Below are positions 9,495-16,876 of a DNA stretch of 32,460 bases, one piece after another (positions within the stretch are counted from its first letter, which is position 1; each line of letters starts with the position of its first letter). The DNA is taken from NCBI RefSeq assembly GCF_004801405.1, contig NZ_SSOB01000070.1, positions 1-32,460 of the forward strand, written 5' to 3'. Under the pieces are notes generated by a model. It was not told the DNA's origin and made no database searches. It worked only from the letters and a program-made list of their open reading frames with translations. The translations under genes and the position numbers were made by a program. The DNA comes from Cohnella fermenti (GTDB taxonomy: Bacteria; Bacillota; Bacilli; Paenibacillales; Paenibacillaceae).

Positions 9495-9985
9495 TTAAAA
9501 GCAGAGAGGCTTTCCTTTGTAGGTCCATTTGAAGGCTTGGCCATCGTTGCGTTGAAGTAATCGATAAACTGAAACACTTGCTTCTGCAAATCCAATGTGC
9601 GGGTGAAACTGCTGCGCTTGAGCAGTCGACGAACCAAAATGCTGAACCAGATTTCGATTTGGTTTAGCCAGGAACAATGCTTGGGTGTAAAGACAAATCG
9701 AATACGGTGGGACGAGTCGGCCAGAAAAGCCGCGCGACTGGCTTTTCTGGCCAGGATGCCCGATTTTCCCTTCTTCCCCAGCAGATCCTTCAATCGCAGT
9801 GACGGGCGACGATCCGCACCAAACTCTCCGACTGATATGTGTTCAATCCGTCAGCGATGAAGACCCATTCGGCTTCCGGGTCGGTTTCGATTAGATGTTC
9901 GACATGTCGGGCAAAGTCGACTTCATCGCGGGTTGGACCGAAGATCCAGCCGTCAGCGGACGTCCGATTAGCCACTGCACTAGCA
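9495..9985 (-). pseudogene. Degraded IS630-family transposase (C-terminal half, at least two frameshifts)
   Basis: Three minus-strand frames joined together rebuild the end of an IS630 transposase. The first (about 9985 to 9793) reads FGPTRDEVDFARHVEHL and EWVFIADGLNTYQSES, carrying the second catalytic Asp. After a break near 9790-9796 a second frame gives KGKSGILA, then CSWLNQIEIWFS, carrying the catalytic Glu. Near 9531 one T has apparently been lost, and the natural ending AFKWTYKGKPLCF continues in the third frame to a stop at 9495. The helix-turn-helix region and first catalytic Asp are missing, so the gene is 5'-truncated and dead. The upstream limit is approximate. It lies just behind the isomerase gene on the opposite strand. 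Confidence 0.8.
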
Positions 9986-10000
9986 TTATCAGTACCCACT

Positions 10001-10035
10001 CCAAGGAGATCAGAGCCGTCGCTCTGGTCTTCTTT
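10001..10035 (+). terminator. Terminator-like hairpin, near-copy of the one after the Rpn gene
   Basis: GATCAGAGC, loop CGTC, then GCTCTGGTC form a nine-base stem with one G-T pair, followed by TTCTTT. Thirty-two of 35 bases match the hairpin at 16745-16779. No intact plus-strand gene ends here, so it is either a relic of a lost gene or a shield in front of the methionine-repair cluster. Confidence 0.6.
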
Positions 10036-10126
10036 GTAATACATTCGTAATACTTTGCTTAGAGAATCGTAAGTGCTGTGGTTTACTCTACTTTTGCAAG
10101 AAAATTTATGGGGAGCGTGATATGGA

Positions 10127-10603
10127 ATGATTAGAAGAACAAAAGGAAAGATGTTCATGGTGTTGGCGGTGCTTGTATTATCGCTGGCATTTGCCGGATT
10201 GGCGAGCGCGGCAGCGCCCAAGATGATCAAGCAGGACGGGGTGGAGTTTGTTGCCCTGAGACAAGCGGCAGAGATGTCTGGTTACATGGTGGAGTGGAAC
10301 GGCAAGGAACAGTCGGTGACATTAACTTACGCGGGCACAATGATGGACGACGACATGATGATGGACGACAGCATGATGATGGACGACAGCATGATGACGG
10401 ATGATAGCACGATGATGGATGATAGCACGATGATGGACGACGACATGATGCAAGCGGGGCAGATCATCAAAGTGTGGATTGGTTCGAAAAAGGTTACCGT
10501 GGACGGCAAGTCATTTGATCTGGATGCGGCTGCTATGATTTATCACAATAGCACCTACGTCAGCGCAGCGTTTGTCACCAAGTATATAAAATCGGCTGTA
10601 TAA
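10127..10603 (+). CDS. Secreted stalk-domain protein with a Met/Asp-rich repeat
   Basis: A 158-residue protein with a signal peptide cleaved near ASA-AAP (about residue 28). The mature part is a short copper-amine-oxidase N-terminal-type domain (PF07833 style): first half about 33-70 with FVALRQAAEMSGYMVEW, second half about 111-155 with NSTYVSAAFVTKYI. Between the two halves, where a loop is expected, residues 72-108 hold an insert made almost only of Met and Asp (16 Met, 14 Asp) in units such as MMDDS. Met-rich segments can bind Cu(I)/Ag(I) or act as reversible oxidant sinks; which applies here is inference. GGGAG lies 11 bases before the ATG. It stands 86 bases before the two-component system and in the same cluster as MsrAB, fitting the role of substrate or scavenger of methionine-sulfoxide repair. 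Domain call is moderate; function unknown. Confidence 0.75.
   Translation: MIRRTKGKMFMVLAVLVLSLAFAGLASAAAPKMIKQDGVEFVALRQAAEMSGYMVEWNGKEQSVTLTYAGTMMDDDMMMDDSMMMDDSMMTDDSTMMDDSTMMDDDMMQAGQIIKVWIGSKKVTVDGKSFDLDAAAMIYHNSTYVSAAFVTKYIKSAV
10340..10450 (+). repeat. Short tandem repeat encoding the Met/Asp tract
   Basis: Imperfect 15-18-base units built on ATGATGGACGACAGC, about six to seven copies, in frame with the stalk-domain gene. Such a tract can change length by slippage while staying in frame, so its copy number may vary between strains. Confidence 0.85.
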
Positions 10604-10689
10604 ATGGGTGAACGTACAGGCGGGCTGAGCAACCTATTTATGGTATGATCAAGTTAATTCATTTTATCGGGCGTTAGGGGTGGGGCTGA

Positions 10690-11397
10690 TTGAGCGAGCG
10701 CGTACTGGTCGCCGATGACGAGACGAACATTACAGATGTATGCCGCAGGTATTTGGAGCGGGAAGGTTATCAAGTCATGACGGCAAGAGACGGCTTGGAA
10801 GCGCTGGAGCTATGGTCCAGCACCAAGCCGGACTTGATCGTGCTCGATCTCATGATGCCCCATAAAGACGGTTGGCAAGTTTGCAAGGAGATACGGCAGA
10901 CAGAGGATATCCCCATTATCATGCTGACCGCGCGGGGCGAAGAGCAGGATCGACTGATGGGACTGACATGGGGCGCTGATGATTATCTGACGAAGCCCTT
11001 TAGTCCGCGGGAACTGGTTCTTCGCGTAAGAGCTATTCTTCGCAGAGTTCGGCGGGGTCAACCTGTTCAAGATGCTTCTTCCGAACAAGCGATTCAATTC
11101 GAAGGTTTAACGATTCAAGCCGGCAAACGCAGAGTCGAAGTATGCGGGCAGGCGATTGAATTGACGGTTACGGAGTTCGAATTGCTGCACTTGCTGGCGA
11201 GCCATCCGGATCAGGTTTTCTCCAGGAGTCAAATCCTGAACAAAGTATGGGATTTCAGCTATGAGGGAGATACGACCACGGTGACCGTGCATATTCGCCG
11301 ATTAAGGGAGAAAATAGAGCCAAATCCCTCAGAGCCTAGATATATCAAGACGGTCTGGGGCATTGGCTACAAGTTTGCGGGTGAAGTCAACCAATGA
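10690..11397 (+). CDS. OmpR/PhoB-family response regulator
   Basis: A 235-residue DNA-binding regulator. The receiver domain (about 4-118) has the acidic pair Asp9/Asp10, phosphoacceptor Asp53 in VLDLMMP, the conserved Thr in IIMLTARG and the Lys in YLTKPFSP. A winged-helix output domain (about 135-230) contains LTVTEFELLHLLASHP and the recognition segment TVTVHIRRLREKIE. The TTG at 10690 follows a G-rich site (GGGGTGGGG). A possible -10 element TATGAT lies at 10644-10649, but no convincing -35 is seen. The kinase gene overlaps its last four bases (ATGA), so the two form a pair. Placement between the Met-rich protein and ccdA suggests control of the repair module, perhaps in response to oxidant or metal stress (inference). 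Confidence 0.93.
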   Translation: MSERVLVADDETNITDVCRRYLEREGYQVMTARDGLEALELWSSTKPDLIVLDLMMPHKDGWQVCKEIRQTEDIPIIMLTARGEEQDRLMGLTWGADDYLTKPFSPRELVLRVRAILRRVRRGQPVQDASSEQAIQFEGLTIQAGKRRVEVCGQAIELTVTEFELLHLLASHPDQVFSRSQILNKVWDFSYEGDTTTVTVHIRRLREKIEPNPSEPRYIKTVWGIGYKFAGEVNQ

Positions 11398-12443
11398 AGC
11401 TAAGGACAAACTTGTTGCTCGCAAACTTGACAGGAATCTGCGTTTTGTTAATCTGCTTATTTGTCAGTTACTCCAGAATGCTGCTTTCGATCGAGCAGCT
11501 ATATTGGCTCTCTAGCGTAACGGCCGTCATAGGCCTGCTCTCCTTCATCCTGCAGCATCTGTTAACGCGGCCATTGGAGAAATCGATCGCGCGAATTACT
11601 CAACAGACCAAGAAGGTTGCCGATGGAGACTTCGATACGGAAGTCCCTTCAATCGGCCCGTTGGAATTTAAGGTCTTGGCCCAACAATTCAATGAGATGA
11701 GTCTTAAGCTTAAAGCAAGCTTCGATCATCTTTACAACTCCGAATCGGCGCGGCGGGAATTGATCTCCAACATCTCCCATGATCTGCGGACCCCCCTTGC
11801 TTCCATTCAAGCATTCGTGGAAGCATTGGAGGACGAGATCATCAAGGATGAGGCAACCTTCCGGCGTTATCTTCGCACGATTAGGCTGGAAACCAGGCGA
11901 CTGGGCGAACTCATTCACGACTTGTTCGAGCTTTCCAGCATGGAGGCGCATGGGGAGATGTTCGCCCCGCTGCCCTATCATTTGGACGAAGTCCTGATCA
12001 GCACATTGGAGAGCTTCTCGCTGCATCTGGAGGAGAAGCAGCTTAAGGTAAAGATTGAGATGCCGGATAGACTTCCCGCAGCCAATATGATGCCCGCTCA
12101 AATTAAGCGAGTTCTATCCAATTTGCTGCAGAATGCCATTCAGTATTCTCCTGCTGGAGGGAAGATCGTGTTATCCGCCGCTAGACTGAATGAATCCTTC
12201 TTGAACATCTCCGTCGCCGATGAAGGCGAAGGAATGGAAGCCGAGGAGACTTCCCGCATTTTTGAACGATTTTACCGAGTGGATAAGTCTCGAAGCAAAA
12301 GCAGCGGAGGGGCCGGATTGGGCTTGGCTATCTCCAAATCCATCGTCCAACTCCATGGCGGCGAGATTGGCGTGCGCAGCTCCAAGGGAGCGGGGAGCTG
12401 CTTCTGGTTTACGCTGCCGATCTATCGCAATACGAACATATAA
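11394..12443 (+). CDS. Sensor histidine kinase with a minimal extracellular loop
   Basis: A 349-residue membrane kinase partnered with the overlapping response regulator. Two transmembrane helices (about 8-27 and 39-57) are separated by only about ten residues, so there is no room for an external ligand domain; this is the layout of intramembrane-sensing kinases. A HAMP linker follows (about 58-110), then the HisKA helix with phospho-acceptor His129 in ISHDLRTPLAS, and a HATPase domain with N-box LSNLLQNAIQYS, G1 VADEGEGM and G2 GGAGLGLAIS. All catalytic motifs are intact. The stimulus is probably relayed by a membrane partner; CcdA, encoded 18 bases downstream, is a candidate but this is inference. 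Confidence 0.92.
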   Translation: MKLRTNLLLANLTGICVLLICLFVSYSRMLLSIEQLYWLSSVTAVIGLLSFILQHLLTRPLEKSIARITQQTKKVADGDFDTEVPSIGPLEFKVLAQQFNEMSLKLKASFDHLYNSESARRELISNISHDLRTPLASIQAFVEALEDEIIKDEATFRRYLRTIRLETRRLGELIHDLFELSSMEAHGEMFAPLPYHLDEVLISTLESFSLHLEEKQLKVKIEMPDRLPAANMMPAQIKRVLSNLLQNAIQYSPAGGKIVLSAARLNESFLNISVADEGEGMEAEETSRIFERFYRVDKSRSKSSGGAGLGLAISKSIVQLHGGEIGVRSSKGAGSCFWFTLPIYRNTNI

Positions 12444-12460
12444 CGTCAGGCGGTGATGAA

Positions 12461-13177
12461 TTGGCAGACGGGCACTTGTTCCTCTTTGGCGTATTTGGCG
12501 CAGGGCTCTTATCGTTTTTTTCACCCTGTATTTTGCCGCTGCTTCCCGTATATATGGCCTACTTGTCGGGAACCGGCGCGAATGAAGCGAACCCGGGTCC
12601 GATCGATACCGGTTCCAAGCGAATTCGGCCTGTGCTGATCATAAGGACCCTGCTGTTTGTTCTTGGGTTGTCTACGGTTTTTATCTTCCTCGGCTTTGGC
12701 TCAGGGACGATCGGCGCCGTGATCACAAGCTCTCGATTCATCACAGTCTGCGGTGCCGTCGTTATCCTGTTCGGCATGTATCAGACAGGGTGGATCAAGC
12801 TTTCTTGGCTAGAACGGGAGAGAAGAATATCCATTGGTCGCATTGAGCAAAGAGGGTATATCGGCGCTTGGCTGCTAGGACTGACCTTCAGCTTTGGATG
12901 GACACCGTGCATCGGTCCGGTGTTGGCAGCCGTGCTCGGCATTGCAGCCGGTGAAGGTTCTCCGGCTTATGGCGGCTTCCTGATGCTTATCTATACGTTG
13001 GGATTGGCGATTCCCTTTTTTATATTATCTGTATTTTCAGATTATATCCTTGTGCGAATTAGAAGAATGTATAAATACATGGCGATAATCAAGGCTGTAT
13101 CCGGCGGTATTCTTATCCTGATGGGAATTGCGCTGATGACGGATCGGCTTAACACGATTATCGTGTGGCTTCAGTAA
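12461..13177 (+). CDS. ccdA: CcdA-type transmembrane thiol-disulfide carrier
   Basis: A 238-residue polytopic protein of the DsbD/CcdA family, which carries electrons from cytosolic thioredoxin across the membrane to extracytoplasmic thioredoxin-like proteins. Six hydrophobic helices are visible. The two redox cysteines sit in the family's paired motifs: Cys23 in FFSPCILPLLP and Cys150 in GWTPCIGPVL. The TTG start at 12461 is supported by AGGCGGTGAT immediately upstream, nearly a full anti-Shine-Dalgarno match. A TlpA-like lipoprotein and MsrAB follow with tight spacing, which points to supply of reducing power for methionine repair rather than cytochrome c maturation; no cytochrome or Ccs gene is nearby. 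Confidence 0.9.
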   Translation: MADGHLFLFGVFGAGLLSFFSPCILPLLPVYMAYLSGTGANEANPGPIDTGSKRIRPVLIIRTLLFVLGLSTVFIFLGFGSGTIGAVITSSRFITVCGAVVILFGMYQTGWIKLSWLERERRISIGRIEQRGYIGAWLLGLTFSFGWTPCIGPVLAAVLGIAAGEGSPAYGGFLMLIYTLGLAIPFFILSVFSDYILVRIRRMYKYMAIIKAVSGGILILMGIALMTDRLNTIIVWLQ

Positions 13178-13196
13178 CCAGTTGGAGGTGCGAAGG

Positions 13197-13748
13197 ATGA
13201 AGATAGTGAGGCGAGTGCTCGGCTATGTGCTGATAGCTGGCGTTCTGCTTGCGGTTGTGGCCGCTTGCGGCGCCAAGGAACCCGCGCTAGATTCCGCAAT
13301 GGGGGAAGCATCCGTGAAGATGAACAAGGGAGAGGCGGCTCCATTATTGTCTTTAAGCGACCTGAACGGCAATTCATTTGAGCTTGCGGACTACAAGGGG
13401 CGCAAGGTCTACGTGAAGTATTGGGCTTCCTGGTGCTCGATCTGTCTGGCGGGGCTGGAGGATTTAAATAAGTTGGCCGGTCAAGACAACGACTTCCAAG
13501 TGGTTACGATCGTCACGCCGAATTACAAAGGAGAGAAATCCGCGAAGGAATTCAAGATGTGGTTTACCAGGCAGCCCTATCCGAATATCACGGTGCTGAT
13601 GGACGAGGATGGGAAGTGGGCGAAGAAATTCGGATTAAGAGCCTACCCTAGCTCTTATTACATCGGCTCGGACGGTATATTGGCGAAATCTTCCCCCGGT
13701 CATGCCTCCAACGATTTGATCGCGGACACGTTCAAGGAAATCACGTAA
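13197..13748 (+). CDS. TlpA/ResA-like thioredoxin-fold lipoprotein
   Basis: A 183-residue extracytoplasmic thioredoxin-like protein anchored by a lipid on Cys24 (lipobox VAAC). The AhpC/TSA-TlpA-like fold carries the redox pair Cys80-x-x-Cys83 in WASWCSIC and the cis-proline Pro151 in RAYPSSYY. ATG 13197 is chosen over TTG 13182 because GGAGGTG lies directly between them, six bases before the ATG. It lies between ccdA and msrAB, the position of the Etrx proteins in the pneumococcal surface methionine sulfoxide reductase system, where CcdA reduces the thioredoxin-like protein and it reduces MsrAB. Its stop overlaps the first base of the msrAB start (TAATG), implying translational coupling. Confidence 0.92.
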   Translation: MKIVRRVLGYVLIAGVLLAVVAACGAKEPALDSAMGEASVKMNKGEAAPLLSLSDLNGNSFELADYKGRKVYVKYWASWCSICLAGLEDLNKLAGQDNDFQVVTIVTPNYKGEKSAKEFKMWFTRQPYPNITVLMDEDGKWAKKFGLRAYPSSYYIGSDGILAKSSPGHASNDLIADTFKEIT

Positions 13749-14863
13749 TGAAGGACGGGATGGTCATGAGAAATGTCAGGTTCGGCTTATTTCTGGCTGC
13801 CGTAATGCTGGTGCTGTCCGCTTGCGGACACACCGGCACCGATCTTGCCCGGCAAGCCGCGATGGATACCGCGACGACCCGATCCGTCAAGGCCGCTCAA
13901 CTGCCCGAATCCGGCTTGCGCGACGTGTATCTGGCCGGAGGTTGCTTCTGGGGTGTAGAGGCCTATATGTCCAGAATTAAAGGCGTTTATGACGTGACCT
14001 CGGGTTATGCGAACGGAGAAGGGGAGAATCCGACGTATAAAGACGTGGTTCGGGGAGATCGAGGCTTCGCCGAGACCGTTCACGTGGAATACGACCCTAA
14101 GCAAGTTACTCTGCAGAAGCTGCTTGCCGATTACTTCCGGGTAATCGACCCGACAAGCGTGAACAAACAAGGGAACGACCAAGGCGTCCAATATCGAACG
14201 GGGATTTACTACACCGATACCGAAGATGCAGAGATCGTCAAACAAGTTGTGTCGAAGGAGCAAGAAATGTATAGCAAGCCAATTGTCACCGAGGTATTGC
14301 TCTTGCAGAACTTTTATCTGGCTGAAGAGTATCATCAAGATTATCTGGAGAAAAATCCGAACGGCTATTGCCACATAGATCTTAGCCTTCTGGATGAGCA
14401 AGAGCTTGCGATCGATCCCTCCAAATACCCGAGACCAAGCGATGAAGAGTTGAAGCAGCGCTTAACGGCAGCCCAGTATGCGGTAGCTGTCAACAATGAT
14501 ACGGAGCACGCTTATACCAACGAGTATTGGGATAATAAAGAACCCGGCATTTATGTAGATGTCGCTACCGGAGAGCCTCTGTTCTCCAGTCGGGATAAGT
14601 ACGATTCCGGCTGCGGATGGCCAAGCTTCACGAAGCCCATTATTCCGGAAGTCGTTACTTATCATGAGGATACAAGCTTCGGGATGATTCGGACGGAGGT
14701 GCGAAGCCGGGCGGGCGACATTCATCTCGGCCATGTGTTCGACGATGGTCCCGAGGATCAGGGCAGCAAACGCTATTGCATTAACAGCGCATCTATCCGA
14801 TTCATCCCGGTTGCGCAGATGGACATGGAGGGTTATGATTACTTGATTGCTGCGGTGAACTGA
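13748..14863 (+). CDS. msrAB: Surface peptide methionine sulfoxide reductase, MsrA-MsrB fusion lipoprotein
   Basis: A bifunctional enzyme reducing both S- and R-methionine sulfoxide in exported proteins. The signal ends in lipobox LSAC with Cys26 as anchor. MsrA (about 57-215) has catalytic Cys66 in GGCFWG and a second conserved cysteine, Cys208, in GYCHIDL. MsrB (about 233-362) has Cys289 in SGCGWPSF, the HLGHVFDDGP loop and catalytic Cys344 in RYCINS. The two CxxC zinc pairs of many MsrB proteins are absent (VDVATG and RSRAGD occupy those sites), so this is a zinc-free MsrB. ATG 13748 has AAGGAAA eight bases upstream; ATG 13760 and 13766 are alternatives. It is the last gene of the CcdA-thioredoxin cluster, and no strong terminator follows directly. 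Confidence 0.95.
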   Translation: MKDGMVMRNVRFGLFLAAVMLVLSACGHTGTDLARQAAMDTATTRSVKAAQLPESGLRDVYLAGGCFWGVEAYMSRIKGVYDVTSGYANGEGENPTYKDVVRGDRGFAETVHVEYDPKQVTLQKLLADYFRVIDPTSVNKQGNDQGVQYRTGIYYTDTEDAEIVKQVVSKEQEMYSKPIVTEVLLLQNFYLAEEYHQDYLEKNPNGYCHIDLSLLDEQELAIDPSKYPRPSDEELKQRLTAAQYAVAVNNDTEHAYTNEYWDNKEPGIYVDVATGEPLFSSRDKYDSGCGWPSFTKPIIPEVVTYHEDTSFGMIRTEVRSRAGDIHLGHVFDDGPEDQGSKRYCINSASIRFIPVAQMDMEGYDYLIAAVN

Positions 14864-15249
14864 CATCGGAATGCACGAATCGAAGATGCGGATATCTCCG
14901 CCAGAAGCAGACCAACGAGGAGATCAGCGAGAAACTTTACTCCTATTAATTTAACATTATCCAGGATATGGAAATGCAAGATGGTGCGCCAAATAGACCA
15001 CCCATTCGGGGGCAAGGAGGCAAGGCTGATCAGTCGGTCAAACTCGGCAAAGGATAATTGGGCGCTGAAGTGAACCTGGCTATTTCCCTGTACGTACTCG
15101 TACCGAAGCGCTTTGGGCAACCCACAGGCGACCAAGCGCTTTTCTCCGTCCCGATAACCAGCCCACTGTTGAAGCTCCGCTTCCGTAAGAAAGAGAAAAA
15201 GATTGTAAACGGTAAATTTCCTCACAGTATCGATATGAGACCGTCCCAT
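14839..15249 (-). CDS. Hypothetical protein, doubtful
   Basis: A 136-residue open frame starting at an ATG with no recognisable ribosome-binding site. Its composition is protein-like in the middle (for example AELQQWAGYRDGEKR and SFAEFDRLISLASLPP), and the C-terminus is hydrophobic. It matches no family I recognise. Its last 25 bases overlap the 3' end of msrAB on the other strand. A short palindrome (ATTGTA, CCCC, TACAAT) lies about 15-30 bases before the start and could be an operator or chance. It may be a genuine lineage-specific gene, a decayed gene, or a chance frame. Confidence 0.3.
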   Translation of the reverse strand: MGRSHIDTVRKFTVYNLFLFLTEAELQQWAGYRDGEKRLVACGLPKALRYEYVQGNSQVHFSAQLSFAEFDRLISLASLPPNGWSIWRTILHFHILDNVKLIGVKFLADLLVGLLLAEISASSIRAFRCQFTAAIK

Positions 15250-15401
15250 TTTTGTAGCGTATTGTAGGGGTACAATCACTATACAGAAACGAGTGGTCTT
15301 TTTTCTACCATTTTTTAGATAGTCAAGAGGGGTACCCTGAGTATTATGTATGGGGGCGAGGACACGAATGTAAAGAATCAAACATCCTTCAAACCCAAAG
15401 G

Positions 15402-15436
15402 GACCGTCAGGGCGACCTTCTCTGACGGTTGTTCTT
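15402..15436 (+). terminator. Hairpin terminator in the gene-poor stretch
   Basis: ACCGTCAG (15403-15410) pairs with CTGACGGT (15422-15429) around an 11-base loop, followed by TGTTCTTAT. It could end read-through from the methionine-repair cluster 540 bases upstream, since no closer strong terminator is seen on the plus strand. Confidence 0.55.
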
Positions 15437-15810
15437 ATATGAAGAGAATTCGACGAGGAAGATAATGAGTTCTCCAAATTGTGGTATTATTTTGGTGAGG
15501 AGTTTCAGAGCTTTGTGAAATCATTACTTGGCATAACGTTCTTGTATTCACGAGCCTTCATGGGCATAAGGGGCGTAGCGATTGGGTGCAGCGGGCATGG
15601 CATTCAAGGTATCTACCGGGCCTCATTTCCCTGAAATGCCCGTATGCTGTGCGAGAGGCTGCGGATGGCCTGAGCCAGACTTATATTACTCAGTGGAACG
15701 CATACATGGAATATGATGTTAAATGGTGCTGGCGATCAGAGTTCCGTAAAATTGGAACGTTGCCGAGTGAAGCCCTGAATTGGAGGCATTGTTCCCGTCT
15801 ACGCCTTACC
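15437..15810. other. Gene-poor stretch
   Basis: Between the hairpin at 15402 and the Rpn promoter no frame has a start, a ribosome-binding site and protein-like content together. A plus-strand frame around 15440-15625 reads EFDEEDNEFSKLWYYFGEEF and is protein-like, but it lacks an ATG and stops soon after; it may be a relic. Nothing else was recognised. Confidence 0.5.
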
Positions 15811-15817
15811 CCTTTTG

Positions 15818-15826
15818 TGGTATAAT
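15818..15826 (+). promoter_or_regulatory. Extended -10 promoter of the Rpn-type gene
   Basis: TGGTATAAT is a perfect extended -10 element (TG, one base, TATAAT) 48 bases before the ATG. No good -35 lies at the usual spacing, as is common for extended -10 promoters. Confidence 0.6.
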
Positions 15827-15874
15827 GGAAATAGTAAAATCGCTGGAAATTGTAAGCCGTTTGGAGTTGGGACG

Positions 15875-16720
15875 ATGACTGAACAACTATTAAAGCCGTC
15901 TGTCGATTTTGTATTCAAAAAAATATTCGGCAGCGAAGAAAATAAAGATGAAGTGTTGCTCAATTTCCTGAACGAAGTGTTGCGGGAAACGGAGCCGAAG
16001 CCATTTGTCAGCCTGACGATATTGAATCCGAATATCGATAAAAATGCTGTGGACGACAAGCAATCCATTCTTGATGTTCGTGCCAAAACCGAGGACGGCA
16101 AGCAGGTGAATCTGGAAATTCAGGTCACAAATAAGCACGATATGGCGAAGCGCAGCCTGTACTACTCGGCCAAAATGTACGAGGAGCAACTAGAGGAAGG
16201 CAAGTTCTACACGACCTTGCAAAAAGTCATTTCGATCAACATCTTGACCTTCAACTACATTCCCAATGACCGTTTTCATAACATTTTTCACATGAGAGAA
16301 GACCATACAGGCGAACTGCTTATCGATGACATTGAAATCCACTTTATGGAGCTGTCGAAGCTGGGAGTCAAAGCCCACGAAATGGACCGCCGACTCGTAA
16401 ATTGGCTGCTGTTCATTAATGGCACCAATCAGGACCGATGGGAGGAATTAGCGATGGATACTCCAGGCTTAAAAAAAGCAATGACGACACTGGAGTTTTT
16501 GAGTCAAGACAAAGAAGCGCGGCTGCTGTACGAGGCGCGGAAAAAAGCGCTTCTCGATGAGCAGTCTGCTTTGGACTATGTGGAGTCCAGAGGTGAAGCG
16601 AAGGGGAAGGCCGAGGTGGCCGCGAATATGCTGCAGGAAGGCTTGTCGATTCCACTGATTGCTAAAGTAACGGGCTTGTCTGGAATGGAAGTTGAAGCAC
16701 TGAAAAATCGGTTGCATTAA
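15875..16720 (+). CDS. Rpn-family PD-(D/E)XK nuclease (recombination-promoting nuclease/putative transposase)
   Basis: A 281-residue protein of the Rpn/PDDEXK_2 family (PF12784 type). The N-terminus LKPSVDFVFKKIFGSEENK is the family's signature opening. The nuclease core is visible as SILDVRAKTEDGKQ (Asp67) followed by NLEIQVTN (Glu81 and Gln83, the ExQ variant). The C-terminus (AANMLQEGLSIPLIAKVTGL) is the short helix-turn-helix-like tail common in Firmicute members. Related E. coli Rpn proteins are DNA endonucleases that raise recombination and have been linked to phage defence. ATG 15875 follows GGAG at about nine bases; TTG 15815 lies in the promoter. The gene has its own promoter and terminator, so it is a self-contained unit, and it is not in an obvious operon. 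Confidence 0.88.
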   Translation: MTEQLLKPSVDFVFKKIFGSEENKDEVLLNFLNEVLRETEPKPFVSLTILNPNIDKNAVDDKQSILDVRAKTEDGKQVNLEIQVTNKHDMAKRSLYYSAKMYEEQLEEGKFYTTLQKVISINILTFNYIPNDRFHNIFHMREDHTGELLIDDIEIHFMELSKLGVKAHEMDRRLVNWLLFINGTNQDRWEELAMDTPGLKKAMTTLEFLSQDKEARLLYEARKKALLDEQSALDYVESRGEAKGKAEVAANMLQEGLSIPLIAKVTGLSGMEVEALKNRLH

Positions 16721-16744
16721 GCCAAATAGTCATTTTTAAGATTC

Positions 16745-16783
16745 CCAAGAGGATCGGAGCCGTCGCTCTGGTCTTCTTTTTTG
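16745..16783 (+). terminator. Terminator of the Rpn-type gene
   Basis: GATCGGAGC and GCTCTGGTC pair around a CGTC loop with two G-T pairs, followed by TTCTTTTTT, a strong T tract. Thirty-two of 35 bases are shared with 10001-10035. Confidence 0.8.
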
Positions 16784-16801
16784 CACTTATTTTTACTACT
16801 C

Positions 16802-16825
16802 AAGAGAATACTCTTTTGATATAAT
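16802..16825 (+). promoter_or_regulatory. Promoter -10 and overlapping inverted repeat before the helicase gene
   Basis: TATAAT at 16820-16825 lies about 50 bases before the start codon. Just upstream, AAGAG-AATA-CTCTT (16802-16815) forms a short inverted repeat in the spacer region, which could bind a repressor. The -35 is weak. Confidence 0.4.
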
Positions 16826-16876
16826 TTACAATATTTCGGAATAAGAAGGCTGGAAGGAATTTACGGGGGGCTGGGT

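Noticed and set aside
10327..10509. Minus-strand frame rich in Ser, Ile and Val opposite the Met/Asp tract
   Set aside because: It is the mirror of the tandem repeat; no ribosome-binding site and low-complexity content.
15586..15825. 79-residue plus-strand frame before the Rpn-type gene
   Set aside because: No ribosome-binding site, unnatural composition, and it overlaps the Rpn promoter.
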